Origin: Rhizobium sp. Q54
Lineage (GTDB): Bacteria > Pseudomonadota > Alphaproteobacteria > Rhizobiales > Xanthobacteraceae
Direction of reading: 5' to 3'
Assembly (NCBI GenBank): GCA_945907045.1
Contig: CAMDSH010000022.1
Coordinates: 1-62,090, forward strand
DNA: 62,090 bases
Below are positions 27,701 through 35,502 of the stretch, piece after piece. The first letter of the stretch is position 1; every line of letters begins with the position of its first letter. The position numbers and the translations under genes were made by a program. Under the pieces are notes generated by a model. The model saw only the letters and a program-made list of their open reading frames with translations. It did not search any database and was not told where the DNA came from.

Positions 27701-27878
27701 TTTTCGTCGACTGGATGATCGCCGTGCAGCTGTTGATCTTCAGTTCGGTTGACGCGCCGTCCCTGCCGGCGCACCAGTTGTTCTGTTCCGCGGTTTGCGC
27801 GAACGATGGCGCGGCAGCGAACAGCATCGCCGCTGTCAGCGTCGCTCCGAAAATAAAGTGTCGCACTCCCCGGATCAT
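21750..27878 (-). CDS. giant exported TPR protein, about 57 repeats
   Basis: A 2042-residue protein. A signal peptide (FIFGATLTAAMLFAAAPSFAQ) and a short Cys-containing segment (NNWCAGRDGAS, then INSCTAII, typical of Sel1/TPR relatives) lead into a solenoid of about 57 tandem 34-residue TPR units. The consensus is A-AYYNRGNAYYDKRDYDRAIADFDQAIKLNP. Units are very alike but not identical. One near 24340-24440 is degenerate and three residues short (with IGSRSETRNQRGYDRAIDEP), and the last two units decay into GTDDVAGREP and ENRREGDRI. GAGG lies just before the ATG at 27878. Such solenoids are protein-binding scaffolds; a periplasmic or envelope role is likely but no partner is evident. Confidence 0.9.
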   Translation of the reverse strand: MIRGVRHFIFGATLTAAMLFAAAPSFAQTAEQNNWCAGRDGASTELKINSCTAIIQSTKIKAPKQKADAYEFRGNAYRDKGDSERALRDYDQAIQLNGKSASSYYNRGVTFRSRGELDRAISDLDQAVRLDSKNSLYLNTRSHAYYDKRDYAHAIESLNLAIKLNPNYALALYNRGMAYRAKGEPDRAIPDYDRAIKLNPGDIVAIHSRGLAYRDLRDYERAIQDFDQAIKLKPDFVLALNDRGIAYAARGDTDRAIQDFDQAILLDPRDAFAYNNRGLAYRNRGETDRAIKDYDQAVELNANYVLAYYNRGNAYYDKRDYDKAIKNYDQAIRLDSGYALAFYDRGVAYFEKRDYDRALADLSQAVKLDPKDALSYYNRGVTYSARGETDRAIADFDQAIRIDAKNALAFYNRGLAYREKGDDDRAITDFTQAIRFDPKNALALYHRGVAYRGRGDNDRALADFDQSIRLDVKNPFAYYERGNAYYDKRDYDRAIQDLNLAINIKPDYKLAFNVRGLSYSAKGDNDRAIADFDQAVRLDGKFAAALTNRGDAYLRKNDFDKAIADFDLAIQTNPNFASAFYNRGNAYKEKRDYDKAVLDFSRAIKLDPKDALSYNSRGLSYRMQGDSARAFLDFELAIKLNPNFGAAYYNRGNAHNDRRNYDRAIADLSQAIRLDPKDALAVHDRGVAYREKQDYDRAIADFDQAIRLDAKYAQAYVDRGNALREKGDFDRAIRDFDQALKIDPKFAAAFTDRGNTHAARGRFDLALKDYDQSIRFNPNYEVTYNSRGVAYRNRGETDRAIADFNQAIKINPGYAVALNNRGSIFQNKGDIDRAIADFDQAIKASPEFDTALNNRGVALRQKGETERAIADFDQAIKANPSFAAALFNRGDAHEARGDHDRAIRDLDAALKLNPNSAPAYNGRGLAYTNKNEYDRAINDFGQALKINPNYAAAYNNRGFAYRNKGDNERAIADFNQALKIDGNSALAYYNRGNAYSDRRDYERAIGDLNAALKLNPGYVRAYYDRGIAYGMRGDTERAIQDFDQAVKLEPTNAIALNNRGFAYRNKGDADRAIADFNEAIKINPSYSVAYYNRGNAYYDKRDFERAIADFDQAVKLNARDSYAFNDRGIAYYDKRDYDKAIADFDQLVKINPNYAIGSRSETRNQRGYDRAIDEPNQQIKISPNFALAFNDRGVAFASKGETDRAIADFDQAIKINPAFSTAFFHRGNAYYSKSDYDRAIQNFDQAIRIDPKNAFAYYDRGVTLYEKQDFDRAIADFEQTIRLDPKNAFAYYNRGTAFNERRDYDRAIADFNEAIKLNPKIALAFNNRGNAFASKREFDKAVADLTQAIKLNSASPRSFSDRGIAYALKGDTDRAIADFDQAIQLDPKYAAAFSNRGIAYAAKGQTDRALTDFEQSIKFNSNYALAFYNRANALYDKRDYERAIADFDRALKLNPADTLAYNNRANAHANRRDYDKAIADLTQALKFNPNYALAYNDRGVAYASKGDTDRAIADFDQALKLDAGSALAFYNRGLAARDKNDIDRAIQNFDQAIKLNPNSAVALYNRGNAHEYKRDYDRAIADFTQAIKLNPGHMAAYYDRAISYGSKGESDRAIADFDQALKLEPNNALAFYNRGIAYRKKGDIDRAIADFSQALQLDGKFAAGFYYRGNAYYEKRDYDKAIADFDQAIRFNANYDIAYYNRGLAYRDKRDYDRAIYDFSQAVRLDPRNASAFNNRGLSYRSKGEIDRAIADFDQAIKLDPKFASAYAERGIAYGTKGETDRGIADLDQAVKLDPKNAQAFNNRGFAYRNRGDTERAIADFGEAIKINPAYALAFYNRGNANYDKRDYDKAVADFSEAVKLNPNNALAYNGRGLAFDSKQEYDMAIADFSQAIKLDPRNAVALNNRGFSYRNKGAFDKAIADYDAAVKLNPNYALALYNRGITYYGKREFERATADINQAIKLNPNYANAFNDRGIAYYDKRDYDRTIYGTDDVAGREPLYVVSFNNRGGYENRREGDRIIQEASPALKNPQHGAYASTEAE
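21960..27690. repeat. tandem 102-bp repeat array encoding TPR units
   Basis: About 57 copies of a 102-base unit, direct and head to tail, cover nearly 5.7 kb. Shared blocks such as GCGATGGCGCGGTCG and TCGTAATAGGCGTTGCCGCG recur with a three-base-divisible spacing. Because the period is a multiple of three, several other frames also stay open over long distances (21780-23018 and 24747-27752 on the plus strand); these are by-products of the repeat, not genes. Confidence 0.9.
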
Positions 27879-28042
27879 TTCGTCCTCGCAGCTCGCGCGC
27901 ACGTTGGCGGCAAACTTACTTTCGGCGTGAATTTAGACCGAAGCGGGCAAAGCGAAATGCGCAAGCGGGATTAACACTAATGCGGCGGGACGTGATTAAC
28001 GTCCGATCGCACGCGCGTTAATGAATAATGTAGCGGTGAAAT

Positions 28043-28645
28043 TTACTGAGCGGAAGCGGGATTGCGCGAGGCGGCCGAAGCCATTTCCTGCAGCACGTAA
28101 TCCGGCGGCATCACGTAAGCGAGTACGCGGCCTTTGTCGTAAGTCGATTGCATCACCGTCGGGCCGTGGTTGCCGGAGACGATGATGGGATTGCCCTTGC
28201 CGTCGGTGCCGCGCACGACGCCGACGTGGCCGTTATTCGGGCCGGCGCGGTAGAGCACGGCGATGGCGCCGACGTGCGGGCCGTCGAGAATCTTGCCGTA
28301 TTTGAGGAACGAGCGCGCGGCGCGCGAATTGGTGCCGTTCACGCCGGCGCGCTTGAGAACGAAATTCATGAAGTCGGCGCACCAGAGCTGGGCCGGAACG
28401 CCGATCTGCCGGGCGGTACGGCCACGCCAGCGCAGCGCTTCGAGCAGGATCGCCGCCGCGCCGGGAACTTGCGCTGCTGCTTCCGCGGCGTCGGTGCGGC
28501 TGCGCGCCATCGGCTCGAGCGGAACGGAATTCATGAACCGCTCGTTCTTGAGCTTTTCGTTAGCCGACTCGTTGGCGGCGTGAGCCGGCAACGCCGCGGC
28601 AAGCACGGCGGAAGCAATAACGAGCGTGAGAGCCAAGCGCTTCAT
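28043..28645 (-). CDS. exported CHAP/NlpC-like (TIGR02594-type) protein
   Basis: A 200-residue protein with a signal peptide (ALTLVIASAVLAAALPAHA) and a C-terminal cysteine-peptidase-like domain. WCADFMNFVLKRAG carries the candidate catalytic Cys, and PNNGHVGVVRG the histidine, with VSGNHG next. This layout matches TIGR02594/CHAP proteins, which are amidases or peptidases acting on peptidoglycan. It is transcribed in the same direction as the TPR gene, about 165 bases upstream of it, so the two may form a unit. Confidence 0.78.
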   Translation of the reverse strand: MKRLALTLVIASAVLAAALPAHAANESANEKLKNERFMNSVPLEPMARSRTDAAEAAAQVPGAAAILLEALRWRGRTARQIGVPAQLWCADFMNFVLKRAGVNGTNSRAARSFLKYGKILDGPHVGAIAVLYRAGPNNGHVGVVRGTDGKGNPIIVSGNHGPTVMQSTYDKGRVLAYVMPPDYVLQEMASAASRNPASAQ

Positions 28646-28893
28646 TTTTCGTTCGCACCGGCGCTTGCGCGCTGGATGCGTGATCCCCCTGTTCGCTCCG
28701 TTACGCTTTGAAACTCTTTAGAATTCGAGCCGCCGCATACGGAGCTTTTGCTTATGGAATGCATTCTTCCTATCCGACAGGGCGGAGCAAGCTTAACGGT
28801 GCCACAGCACCGCGCTGGTTTTTGTTATGGTTAACGCGGCCCCGGCGACCCAACATATTGGGGTCATAAACCCGCAATTCCAGCGAGCCTTGG

Positions 28894-29574
28894 TCAGCGA
28901 ATGCTGTAGCGGATCGGCACCACGACGGGGATCGAGCCGCCGCGCATCTCTGCCGGCGGTGGCGGCAGCGGCGATGCGCGCTGCACCAGCGCCAGCGTCT
29001 CCTGATCCAGCGCTGAGGAACCCGAGCTGCGCACGATCCGTGCGCCATGCACGCCGCCCGAACGATCGACGCTAAACGCAAGCTGCGTTACGCCCTGCTC
29101 GCCGCGCGAGCGCGCATCGGAGGGGTAGCGCTTGGCGCGTTCGAGCTGCGCCACCAATTGGCTCTTCCAGCTTGAAAACGAGCTTGAGCCGAAGGCGCCC
29201 GACATCGGTGCTGCGACTGGCGCTAGTTTTTCGGCGGGCGTCGGTGCGGTGGTGAGTTTGGCCACCTTTTTCTTTTCGGGCGGCTTTTCCGGCGGTTTGG
29301 GCGGCTCGATCTGCACGGAGGACTCAGGCGGGGGCGGTTCGACTTCCGGCGGCGTTTCCTGTTGCTGCGGACCGACCGGAATGTCGAGTGGCACCAGATC
29401 GGGCGAGGCCGCGACCGGGGCAAGATCGACCAGGATGGTCGGTGCATTCGCCAGCAGGTCGCTTTCTTTCCACGAGAGCATGGCGAGCGCGATGCTGCCG
29501 TGCGCGCCGACCACGAACACGAAGCTCGCGGCCCAGCGCGTGAGCTCGGGCGTCATGCGAAAGGGCAGGCGCAT
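28894..29574 (-). CDS. tonB: TonB energy transducer
   Basis: A 226-residue TonB-family protein: one N-terminal membrane helix (WAASFVFVVGAHGSIALAML), a Pro/Glu/Lys-rich spacer (PPEVEPPPPESS, PPKPPEKPPEKKK) and a C-terminal TonB domain with RYPSDARSRGEQG and ARIVRSSGSSALDQ. It carries proton-motive energy from ExbBD to outer membrane receptors. The ATG at 29574 overlaps the exbD stop (TGATG), which shows tight coupling. With exbB-exbD it presumably serves the siderophore receptor at 32330. Confidence 0.92.
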   Translation of the reverse strand: MRLPFRMTPELTRWAASFVFVVGAHGSIALAMLSWKESDLLANAPTILVDLAPVAASPDLVPLDIPVGPQQQETPPEVEPPPPESSVQIEPPKPPEKPPEKKKVAKLTTAPTPAEKLAPVAAPMSGAFGSSSFSSWKSQLVAQLERAKRYPSDARSRGEQGVTQLAFSVDRSGGVHGARIVRSSGSSALDQETLALVQRASPLPPPPAEMRGGSIPVVVPIRYSIR

Positions 29575-29999
29575 CACTGCAGTGTATCTCCTTCGAGCCC
29601 GACCAGTGCGATCTTCAGGTAACCGGCAGTGCGCAACTCGTTCATCAGCGTCATCATCTCGCCGTAGGGCACCGTCTTGCCCGCGCGCACGAACACGCGC
29701 TGCTCGCGATCGCCGCCGCTGATTTGATCGAGACTGGCGCCGAGCGCCGAGCGGTTGATCGTGTCATTGCCGAGCGTGAGCGAGAGATCGGTCTTGAGCG
29801 TGAGGTATATCGGTTTGTCGGGCCGCGCCTGACGTGGCGTGTTGGACGAGGGCAGATCGACGGAAACGTCCACCGTTGCGAGCGGCGCCGCGATCATGAA
29901 GATGATCAGCAGCACCAGAATGACGTCGATAAACGGCGTGACGTTGATCTCGTGGACTTCATCGAGGTCCACATCTCCGTGGTCGAGACGCACACTCAT
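29574..29999 (-). CDS. exbD: ExbD, TonB-system proton channel subunit
   Basis: A 141-residue protein with one membrane helix carrying the functional aspartate (NVTPFIDVILVLLIIFMIAAP) and a periplasmic domain ending in LKIALVGLEG. It works with ExbB to use the proton gradient to drive TonB. It begins six bases after exbB and overlaps tonB. Confidence 0.95.
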   Translation of the reverse strand: MSVRLDHGDVDLDEVHEINVTPFIDVILVLLIIFMIAAPLATVDVSVDLPSSNTPRQARPDKPIYLTLKTDLSLTLGNDTINRSALGASLDQISGGDREQRVFVRAGKTVPYGEMMTLMNELRTAGYLKIALVGLEGDTLQ

Positions 30000-30005
30000 G
30001 ACGGC

Positions 30006-30896
30006 CTACTCCGCGGCTGCGCGCCGTGCCGAACGCTGCGTGTAGGCGCCGCGGTCGAAGTCGCGGCCGACCGTGCGCATCACCTCGGCTGAGGCGTCGG
30101 CATAGAGCGCCCGGTACGAAGCGATCCAGCGTGCGAACATATTATAGAGCACGACGGCGGGAATGGCGGCGACGAGGCCGAGCGCGGTCGCGAGCAGAGC
30201 TTCCGCGATGCCGGGCGCTACCACGGCGAGATTGGTGGTGTGCAGGCGGGAGATGCCGATGAAGCTGTTCATGATGCCCCAGACGGTGCCGAACAGACCG
30301 ACGAACGGCGCGGTGGCGCCGATGGTGGCGAGCAGGCCGGTGCCGCGATTCATGTTGCGCCCGGCTTCGGATTCCAGCCGCTCCAGCCGCGACGCAATGC
30401 GCTCCTTCACGCCGTCGGGTTCGAGGGTATCGGCGGACAGGCGCAGTTCCGTCTCGGCCGCGCGCACCAGTTTAATGGCGCCGTCATCGTTGCCTTTCAG
30501 CTTGGTGGAGGCTTCCTGCAGCGAGCGGGCCTGAGTGAGCGTTTCCACGGCGGCGATCAGGCGCAGGCGGGCGTAATACAGTTCGTACACCTTGGCGAAC
30601 CAGATGGTCCATGTGACGACGGACGCAAATGCGAGACCGATCATCACGGCTTTCACCACGATGTCGGCGGCCATGAACATGCCCCACGGTGTGAGGTCGC
30701 GCTGGAGGCTCAACGCCGTGTCGGACTTCATATCGGACGCAGCCGGAGCGGGCGTCTCGGATGCGGTTGAAGCCGGCGCAACGGGTGGCGGCGCGTTCTG
30801 GGCGACGGAGATTGCAGGGCATGCGATGGCGCAGACGAGCGCGCAGGCCAGGATGGAACGGCGCAAACCGGCGAGGCGGGGATAGGACAAGCTCAT
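30006..30896 (-). CDS. exbB: ExbB, TonB-system proton channel subunit (long N-terminal form)
   Basis: A 296-residue MotA/TolQ/ExbB-family protein. An unusual first 60 residues hold a signal-like segment (ACALVCAIACPAISVAQ) and a Pro/Ala-rich stretch, as in the ExbB2 type of alphaproteobacteria. The three core helices follow, with GLLATIGATAPFVGLFGTVWGIMNSF and the ALGLVAAIPAVVLYN motif. GAGGAAG precedes the ATG. It is the first gene of exbB-exbD-tonB. Confidence 0.93.
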   Translation of the reverse strand: MSLSYPRLAGLRRSILACALVCAIACPAISVAQNAPPPVAPASTASETPAPAASDMKSDTALSLQRDLTPWGMFMAADIVVKAVMIGLAFASVVTWTIWFAKVYELYYARLRLIAAVETLTQARSLQEASTKLKGNDDGAIKLVRAAETELRLSADTLEPDGVKERIASRLERLESEAGRNMNRGTGLLATIGATAPFVGLFGTVWGIMNSFIGISRLHTTNLAVVAPGIAEALLATALGLVAAIPAVVLYNMFARWIASYRALYADASAEVMRTVGRDFDRGAYTQRSARRAAAE

Positions 30897-30982
30897 TTCA
30901 CTTCCTCACTTAACTCTCTCACTTAACATTGCCGTTCCGGCTCGTCAGACATTGCCATTGTAACAATATAACAAATATCGGG

Positions 30983-32083
30983 TCATTCCGCAGGCCGTAA
31001 TTGCGCCGCGCCTTTGCGGGCGGGACGCCGCCGCAGCCACATGATGAGGCCCGTTACCGCGAACACCGGCGGAAAAGCTCCGCACAGGAAGACGATTGTT
31101 TGCCAGACCGGGCCGCCGCGGCTGCCTTCATGAATCCAGCGGATCCATTGAGCGGTGCGATCGCCCGCGAGCGCAGGCGCCACCGGCGTGACCTTGCCAC
31201 TTTGATCGTCGACGAGAACGGTGACGGTTTCGTCCGAATTTGTTTTGCGTAACTGCACGCGCCACAGCGGGGACGCGCCACCTTGCAACTGGGTTGCGAG
31301 GAACAGCACGGCGGGCTGCGCTCCCGGTTCGCTTGCGCGTGCTTTTTCCAAGGCGCTGTCGGGCGTGAGCGTTGTTTGCCGCGCCAGGGGTGCGCCCGAA
31401 GGACGCGGGCTCATGGCCATCATCGAGGAAAGTAATTCACGGCCCTGTTGCGGGAAGCCGAGATAGATGCCGGTTGCCGACACCACGGCGAGCGGAATTG
31501 AAATCCAAAACCCGAGCAGATGATGCAGGTTGGTTGTCGTTTCCGGCGAACGCCGCCAGCGCAGCCCGCGCGTGAATGCGCTATTGCGCGGCCACCAGAG
31601 ATAAATGCCGGTGAGCGACGAGATCAGCATGCCGACCCCGACCCAGCCGACGACGGCGCGGCCGGAATATTCCGGAATGGTCAGATTCTCGTGAAAGCGA
31701 TGCAGCACGCCGATGAAGGAGGAGCGGAAATTCACGACTTCGAGCACGCGCGCCGTCGGCGGATCGAGATAGACATTGACGCGGCCCGCCGCTGAAACGA
31801 CGAGCGGCCAGCCATCGGACTCCGGATATCGCACTGCCACCGGTGCGGCGTTGGCGGGAAGTGCGCGCGCGGCGCTGGCGAGATAGGCGGACGGCGGCAA
31901 TTCCACCTTCGTGCCGCTCACCGCGTAGCGCGCCGGGTTGACGAGTGCGTCGATGTGGTCGTGCCAGACGAGCAGGGCGCCGGATATCGCGATCGGCACG
32001 ATCAGCAGGCCGAGCCCAATGCCGATCCACAGATGCACGTTGAGCCAGAGTTTGCGCAGCGACGCCGCGCCGGATTTCGCCAT
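30983..32083 (-). CDS. PepSY-domain membrane protein, probable ferric-siderophore reductase type
   Basis: A 366-residue protein with four membrane segments: WLNVHLWIGIGLGLLIVPIAISGALLVWHDH at the start, one near VVGWVGVGMLISSLTGIYLWWP, one near HHLLGFWISIPLAVVSATGIYLGFP and one near the end. Conserved histidines lie in the helices, as in PepSY_TM proteins of siderophore clusters (FoxB/FegB-like) that may reduce ferric iron or bind haem. It is divergent from the siderophore receptor and 87 bases upstream of exbB on the same strand. The reductase role is inferred from context. Confidence 0.82.
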   Translation of the reverse strand: MAKSGAASLRKLWLNVHLWIGIGLGLLIVPIAISGALLVWHDHIDALVNPARYAVSGTKVELPPSAYLASAARALPANAAPVAVRYPESDGWPLVVSAAGRVNVYLDPPTARVLEVVNFRSSFIGVLHRFHENLTIPEYSGRAVVGWVGVGMLISSLTGIYLWWPRNSAFTRGLRWRRSPETTTNLHHLLGFWISIPLAVVSATGIYLGFPQQGRELLSSMMAMSPRPSGAPLARQTTLTPDSALEKARASEPGAQPAVLFLATQLQGGASPLWRVQLRKTNSDETVTVLVDDQSGKVTPVAPALAGDRTAQWIRWIHEGSRGGPVWQTIVFLCGAFPPVFAVTGLIMWLRRRPARKGAAQLRPAE

Positions 32084-32188
32084 GACCTCGTCCTCGTTGG
32101 CGGGGACCTATAGCAGCATGGAACGGAATTTATAAATAGAAAACGAGCGCTTACGCCAGATTTTAAGTATTCCAAAGAGAAAATATAG

Positions 32189-32205
32189 TTTGGAAATGTT
32201 CTAAT
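32189..32205. promoter_or_regulatory. candidate iron-control element (Irr/ICE-like dyad)
   Basis: TTTGGAA-ATG-TTCTAAT matches the rhizobial ICE dyad TTTAGAA-N3-TTCTAAA with one mismatch in each arm. It lies in the AT-rich divergent promoter region between the PepSY gene and the TonB-dependent receptor. Irr binding to ICE sites controls iron genes in Bradyrhizobium and relatives. Binding here is inferred; a Fur-type site was not seen. Confidence 0.5.
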
Positions 32206-32329
32206 TCTATAGTTATGCCAGTACATCTTTGCCTATTGCCTGACGATTACAGTTCAGTTATCGATTTATACCGTAGTAATGCGACATTTATTGCGGTTCT
32301 AATGTAGTAATACTTGTGGGGCGGGTGAA

Positions 32330-34585
32330 ATGTACAAGTCAGGCTCAAGTAATCGTCGACGAAACAAGCGTAATATCGGCAAAAACAACCGTAATATCGA
32401 AGCAATAACCGGCAATAACGAGCGATATTTTACGATGGGTACATTGGCCCCCGTGGCCATGGCTTCCCTGATGCTCGCCGGTACTGCCTCGGCGCAAGAA
32501 GGCGGCAGCGTTTCGCTCCCGACCATCGACATTTTCGGCGGCAACGACGGTTACCAGACATCGCAGTCGACGCTCTCGCGCAGTCCAGCCCCGCTCATCA
32601 ACACCCCGCAGACCGTCAACGTCATTCCGCAGCAGGTGCTGCAAGACCAAAACACTTCCACGGTGATCGAGGCCTTGCGTAATGTCTCCGGCATCACCTT
32701 CCGGGCAGGCGAGGGCGGCAACCAGGGCGACTCTCCGTACATTCGCGGCATGGAGTCGCGGGGCGATATCTTCCGCGACGGCGTTCGCGATCCCGGCTGG
32801 TACACGCGCGACTCCTTCGGCGTCGAGAGCATTGAGGTTTTCAAGGGCCCGTCGTCGTTCCTGTTCGGCCGCGGCTCAACCGGCGGCGTCATCAACATCG
32901 TGACCAAGACGCCGGTCGAAAGAACGTTCTTCGAAACCACCTTAACGGGCACGACAGCGCCCGGTGCGCGCACGACGCTCGATGCCAACGGCAAGGTCAG
33001 CGACAACGTCTGGGCTCGTGTCGCCGTCATGGGCCAGCGCTACGACGTCGCCGGCCGCGACTATGTCGAGGAAAACCGCTACGGCATCGCGCCTTCGCTC
33101 AAAATGAAGCTGGGCGACAGCACGACGGCGACGCTGTCATATATTTACCAGCACGAAATCAGCGTTCCGGATTACGGCATTCCATTTCTGACGACAGCCT
33201 GGGGCATTCCGCGCCAGGTCGCTCCGGTGAACAGGAATACGTTCTACGGAATCCTCAGCGATCCGGCCGATACCACCCGCGTCGATGCCAGCATGCTGAC
33301 TGGAAAGATCGAGCACGAGTTCAACAATCAACTGAAGGTCACCAACACCACGCGGTATTCGGACGTGCTCAGGTTCCAGCGCAACGTCTTCCCGGAACCG
33401 AACGCCAACGTGCCGCCGCCGCCGAATTTGAACGCCAACTGGCTGACCAATCGCGCGCAGGTCCAGACGCACTATTGGACGCTGGCTAACCAGACCGATT
33501 TTATCGCCAAGTTCATGACCGGCACGCTGGATCACACGCTGGTATTCGGTGTCGATATCAACCAGGAAAATCGCGACTTTCACCGCACCGACTTCACCCA
33601 GAACACATCGAACTTCATTGACCCCGATCCGTTCCGCTTCGGCGGCACACTGACCAATCCCACGGCGAACCGGATCACTTCCGGCACCGGCGTGGGCATG
33701 GGTACCTATATCGCCGATCAGGTGAAGCTAAACCGGTACATCGAGTTGCTCGGCGGCTTGCGCTACGACTATTTCAAATTCGATCAGAATGCGCCGCTTG
33801 CGGATCCGCTCATCAGGAATCTTTCGCACGTAGACAGCAATCTGCTGAGCTGGCGCGCGGGCATTATCTTTCACCCTATGCCCAACACCAGCATCTATGC
33901 GATGCGCGGCACGTCGTTCAATCCGTCGGCTGAAAACATGTCCGTCGCGATCGGCACGACGCCGGGCGCCATTCAGAATACGATCAGCACGTTCGGCCTC
34001 TCGCCTGAGAAAAACGAGACGACCGAATTCGGCGTGAAGGGGGACATTCTCAACGGCCGCTTAAGCCTGGCGAGCGCGGTGTTTCAGACCGACAAGACCA
34101 ACGCGCGCGTGCAGGACCCCGCCAATACCTCGATTACGGTGCTTGATGGCGTCATCCGCGCCCGCGGCTTCGAAGCGAGCGCGACCGGCAAGATCACCGA
34201 CGCATGGCAGGTGATCGCGAGCTACACCTATCTCAACGCGCGCATCATCAAGACGCTCAACGCGGCGCAGCTCAACAATGAGCCGATCATGACGCCGACC
34301 AACAGCGCTTCGGTGTGGACGACCTACGACATCACGCCGAAGTTCCAGATCGGCGGCGGCGCGTATTATATGGGAGCGATGTACGGCGATTTGCCGAACA
34401 CCGCCATCGTGCCGGACTATTGGCGGTTCGACGCAATGGCGGCCTACAAGATCGACGCCAAATCGACCTTGCAGCTCAACGTCTACAATCTCACGGACAA
34501 GTATTACTACGCATACGCCTACTCGAACTGGGCGGTGCCCGGACAGAGCCGCATGGCCGCGCTCACGCTGCGGACGCGCTGGTAG
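32330..34585 (+). CDS. TonB-dependent siderophore receptor (Fiu/FhuA-like)
   Basis: A 751-residue outer membrane receptor. The plug domain has [33 protein letters not shown] and [22 protein letters not shown], and the chain ends in a beta-barrel with a terminal aromatic pattern (ALTLRTRW). The TonB-box region (SLPTIDIFG) lies just after the signal. The N-terminus is odd: about 35 very basic residues with [15 protein letters not shown] precede a hydrophobic signal; starting at the ATG at 32435 would remove them but leave no positive n-region. It imports a ferric siderophore and is followed by a PiuC-type gene, the fiu-ybiX pairing. Confidence 0.92.
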   Translation: MYKSGSSNRRRNKRNIGKNNRNIEAITGNNERYFTMGTLAPVAMASLMLAGTASAQEGGSVSLPTIDIFGGNDGYQTSQSTLSRSPAPLINTPQTVNVIPQQVLQDQNTSTVIEALRNVSGITFRAGEGGNQGDSPYIRGMESRGDIFRDGVRDPGWYTRDSFGVESIEVFKGPSSFLFGRGSTGGVINIVTKTPVERTFFETTLTGTTAPGARTTLDANGKVSDNVWARVAVMGQRYDVAGRDYVEENRYGIAPSLKMKLGDSTTATLSYIYQHEISVPDYGIPFLTTAWGIPRQVAPVNRNTFYGILSDPADTTRVDASMLTGKIEHEFNNQLKVTNTTRYSDVLRFQRNVFPEPNANVPPPPNLNANWLTNRAQVQTHYWTLANQTDFIAKFMTGTLDHTLVFGVDINQENRDFHRTDFTQNTSNFIDPDPFRFGGTLTNPTANRITSGTGVGMGTYIADQVKLNRYIELLGGLRYDYFKFDQNAPLADPLIRNLSHVDSNLLSWRAGIIFHPMPNTSIYAMRGTSFNPSAENMSVAIGTTPGAIQNTISTFGLSPEKNETTEFGVKGDILNGRLSLASAVFQTDKTNARVQDPANTSITVLDGVIRARGFEASATGKITDAWQVIASYTYLNARIIKTLNAAQLNNEPIMTPTNSASVWTTYDITPKFQIGGGAYYMGAMYGDLPNTAIVPDYWRFDAMAAYKIDAKSTLQLNVYNLTDKYYYAYAYSNWAVPGQSRMAALTLRTRW

Positions 34586-34695
34586 GTGTTGCGCGAAGAC
34601 AGCCTGCGCCGAACGCGCATCATCGTTCGACGCAGGCGCCGCGACCTTGTCAGTTGCAAGGAGCGTGGCGATATTGGAGCCGGGAGGCCACGGCC

Positions 34696-35376
34696 ATGAT
34701 GGTGCACGTCCCGGGCGTATTGACGCCCGAACAAGTAGCGCGTTGCCGCGAGGTGATGCAGAAAGCCGAATGGGTTGACGGGCGGGTGACCGCGGGCCAC
34801 CAGTCGGCGAAAACGAAAAACAATTTGCAGCTGCCGGAAGATGCGCCGGAAGCGCGCGAACTCGGCAACATGGTGATCGAGGCGCTTGGCCGCAGCAGCC
34901 TGTTCATGTCGGCGGTGCTGCCGAAGCAGGTATTTCCGCCGTTGTTCAATCGCTACGACGCCGGCATGACGTTCGGCGCCCACGTCGACAACGCTGTGCG
35001 CGGGCATGCCGCTTCCGGCGCGCGCATCCGCACCGATGTGTCCTCGACCTTGTTCATCTCCGCGCCGGAGGATTATGACGGCGGCGAACTGGTCGTGGAG
35101 GACACTTACGGTCGGCACTCGGCGAAATTGCCGGCCGGCGACATGATCGTCTATCCGGCGACCAGTCTGCACCACGTCGCGCCGATCACGCGCGGCTCGC
35201 GCATCGCCTCGTTTTTCTGGACGCAGAGCATGATACGCGACGAAGCCCAGCGCGCGCTGCTGTTCGACCTCGACATGTCGATCATGCGGCTTGGCAACGA
35301 TCACCCGCAGCACAAATCGGTGGTCTCGCTAACCGCCGTCTATCACAACCTGCTGCGGCAATGGGCCGAGATGTAA
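34696..35376 (+). CDS. piuC: Fe(II)/2-oxoglutarate-dependent dioxygenase, PiuC/YbiX family
   Basis: A 226-residue protein, the usual length for PiuC/YbiX. The jelly-roll Fe site is visible as [10 protein letters not shown] (HxD) and [17 protein letters not shown] (distal His and the 2-oxoglutarate-binding Arg). GGGAGG is eight bases before the ATG at 34696. A longer frame overlapping the receptor gene has no support. The gene is the partner of Fiu/PiuA-type siderophore receptors in many proteobacteria, 110 bases after the receptor; its substrate is unknown. Confidence 0.92.
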   Translation: MMVHVPGVLTPEQVARCREVMQKAEWVDGRVTAGHQSAKTKNNLQLPEDAPEARELGNMVIEALGRSSLFMSAVLPKQVFPPLFNRYDAGMTFGAHVDNAVRGHAASGARIRTDVSSTLFISAPEDYDGGELVVEDTYGRHSAKLPAGDMIVYPATSLHHVAPITRGSRIASFFWTQSMIRDEAQRALLFDLDMSIMRLGNDHPQHKSVVSLTAVYHNLLRQWAEM

Positions 35377-35422
35377 GCTCGTTGTGAACTTGCGCGGCGC
35401 GCCAGGCTCGCCGCCAAAAGAA

Positions 35423-35454
35423 AACTGCCCCGCGGATTTCCCCACGAGGCAGTT
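35423..35454 (-). terminator. intrinsic terminator of the 35503 gene
   Basis: On the minus strand AACTGCC pairs with GGCAGTT (35448-35454 with 35423-35429), then TTCTTTTGG. It lies just past the stop of the gene at 35503. Read from the plus strand it has no T-tract. Confidence 0.65.
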
Positions 35455-35502
35455 GTCAGATCAATTCAGGCCGGGCTTTGCGCCCAGCCAAGGCGTCAAA
35501 TC

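Noticed and set aside
24747..27752. A 1001-codon open frame on the plus strand opposite the TPR gene, and another of 412 codons at 21780-23018
   Set aside because: Both are antisense to the 102-bp repeats. A period divisible by three keeps any stop-free frame open for its whole length. The translations are low-complexity VGDGAVVIALV-type repeats without ribosome sites or homologous domains.
27985..28010. GGACGTGATTAACGTCC hairpin between the TPR and CHAP-like genes
   Set aside because: Only a short stem without a T-tract; it could be an operator, but nothing else supports it.
34315..34695. Extended N-terminus of the PiuC frame reaching back into the receptor gene
   Set aside because: The extra 127 codons overlap the receptor C-terminus in another frame; GGGAGG and the normal family length support the start at 34696.
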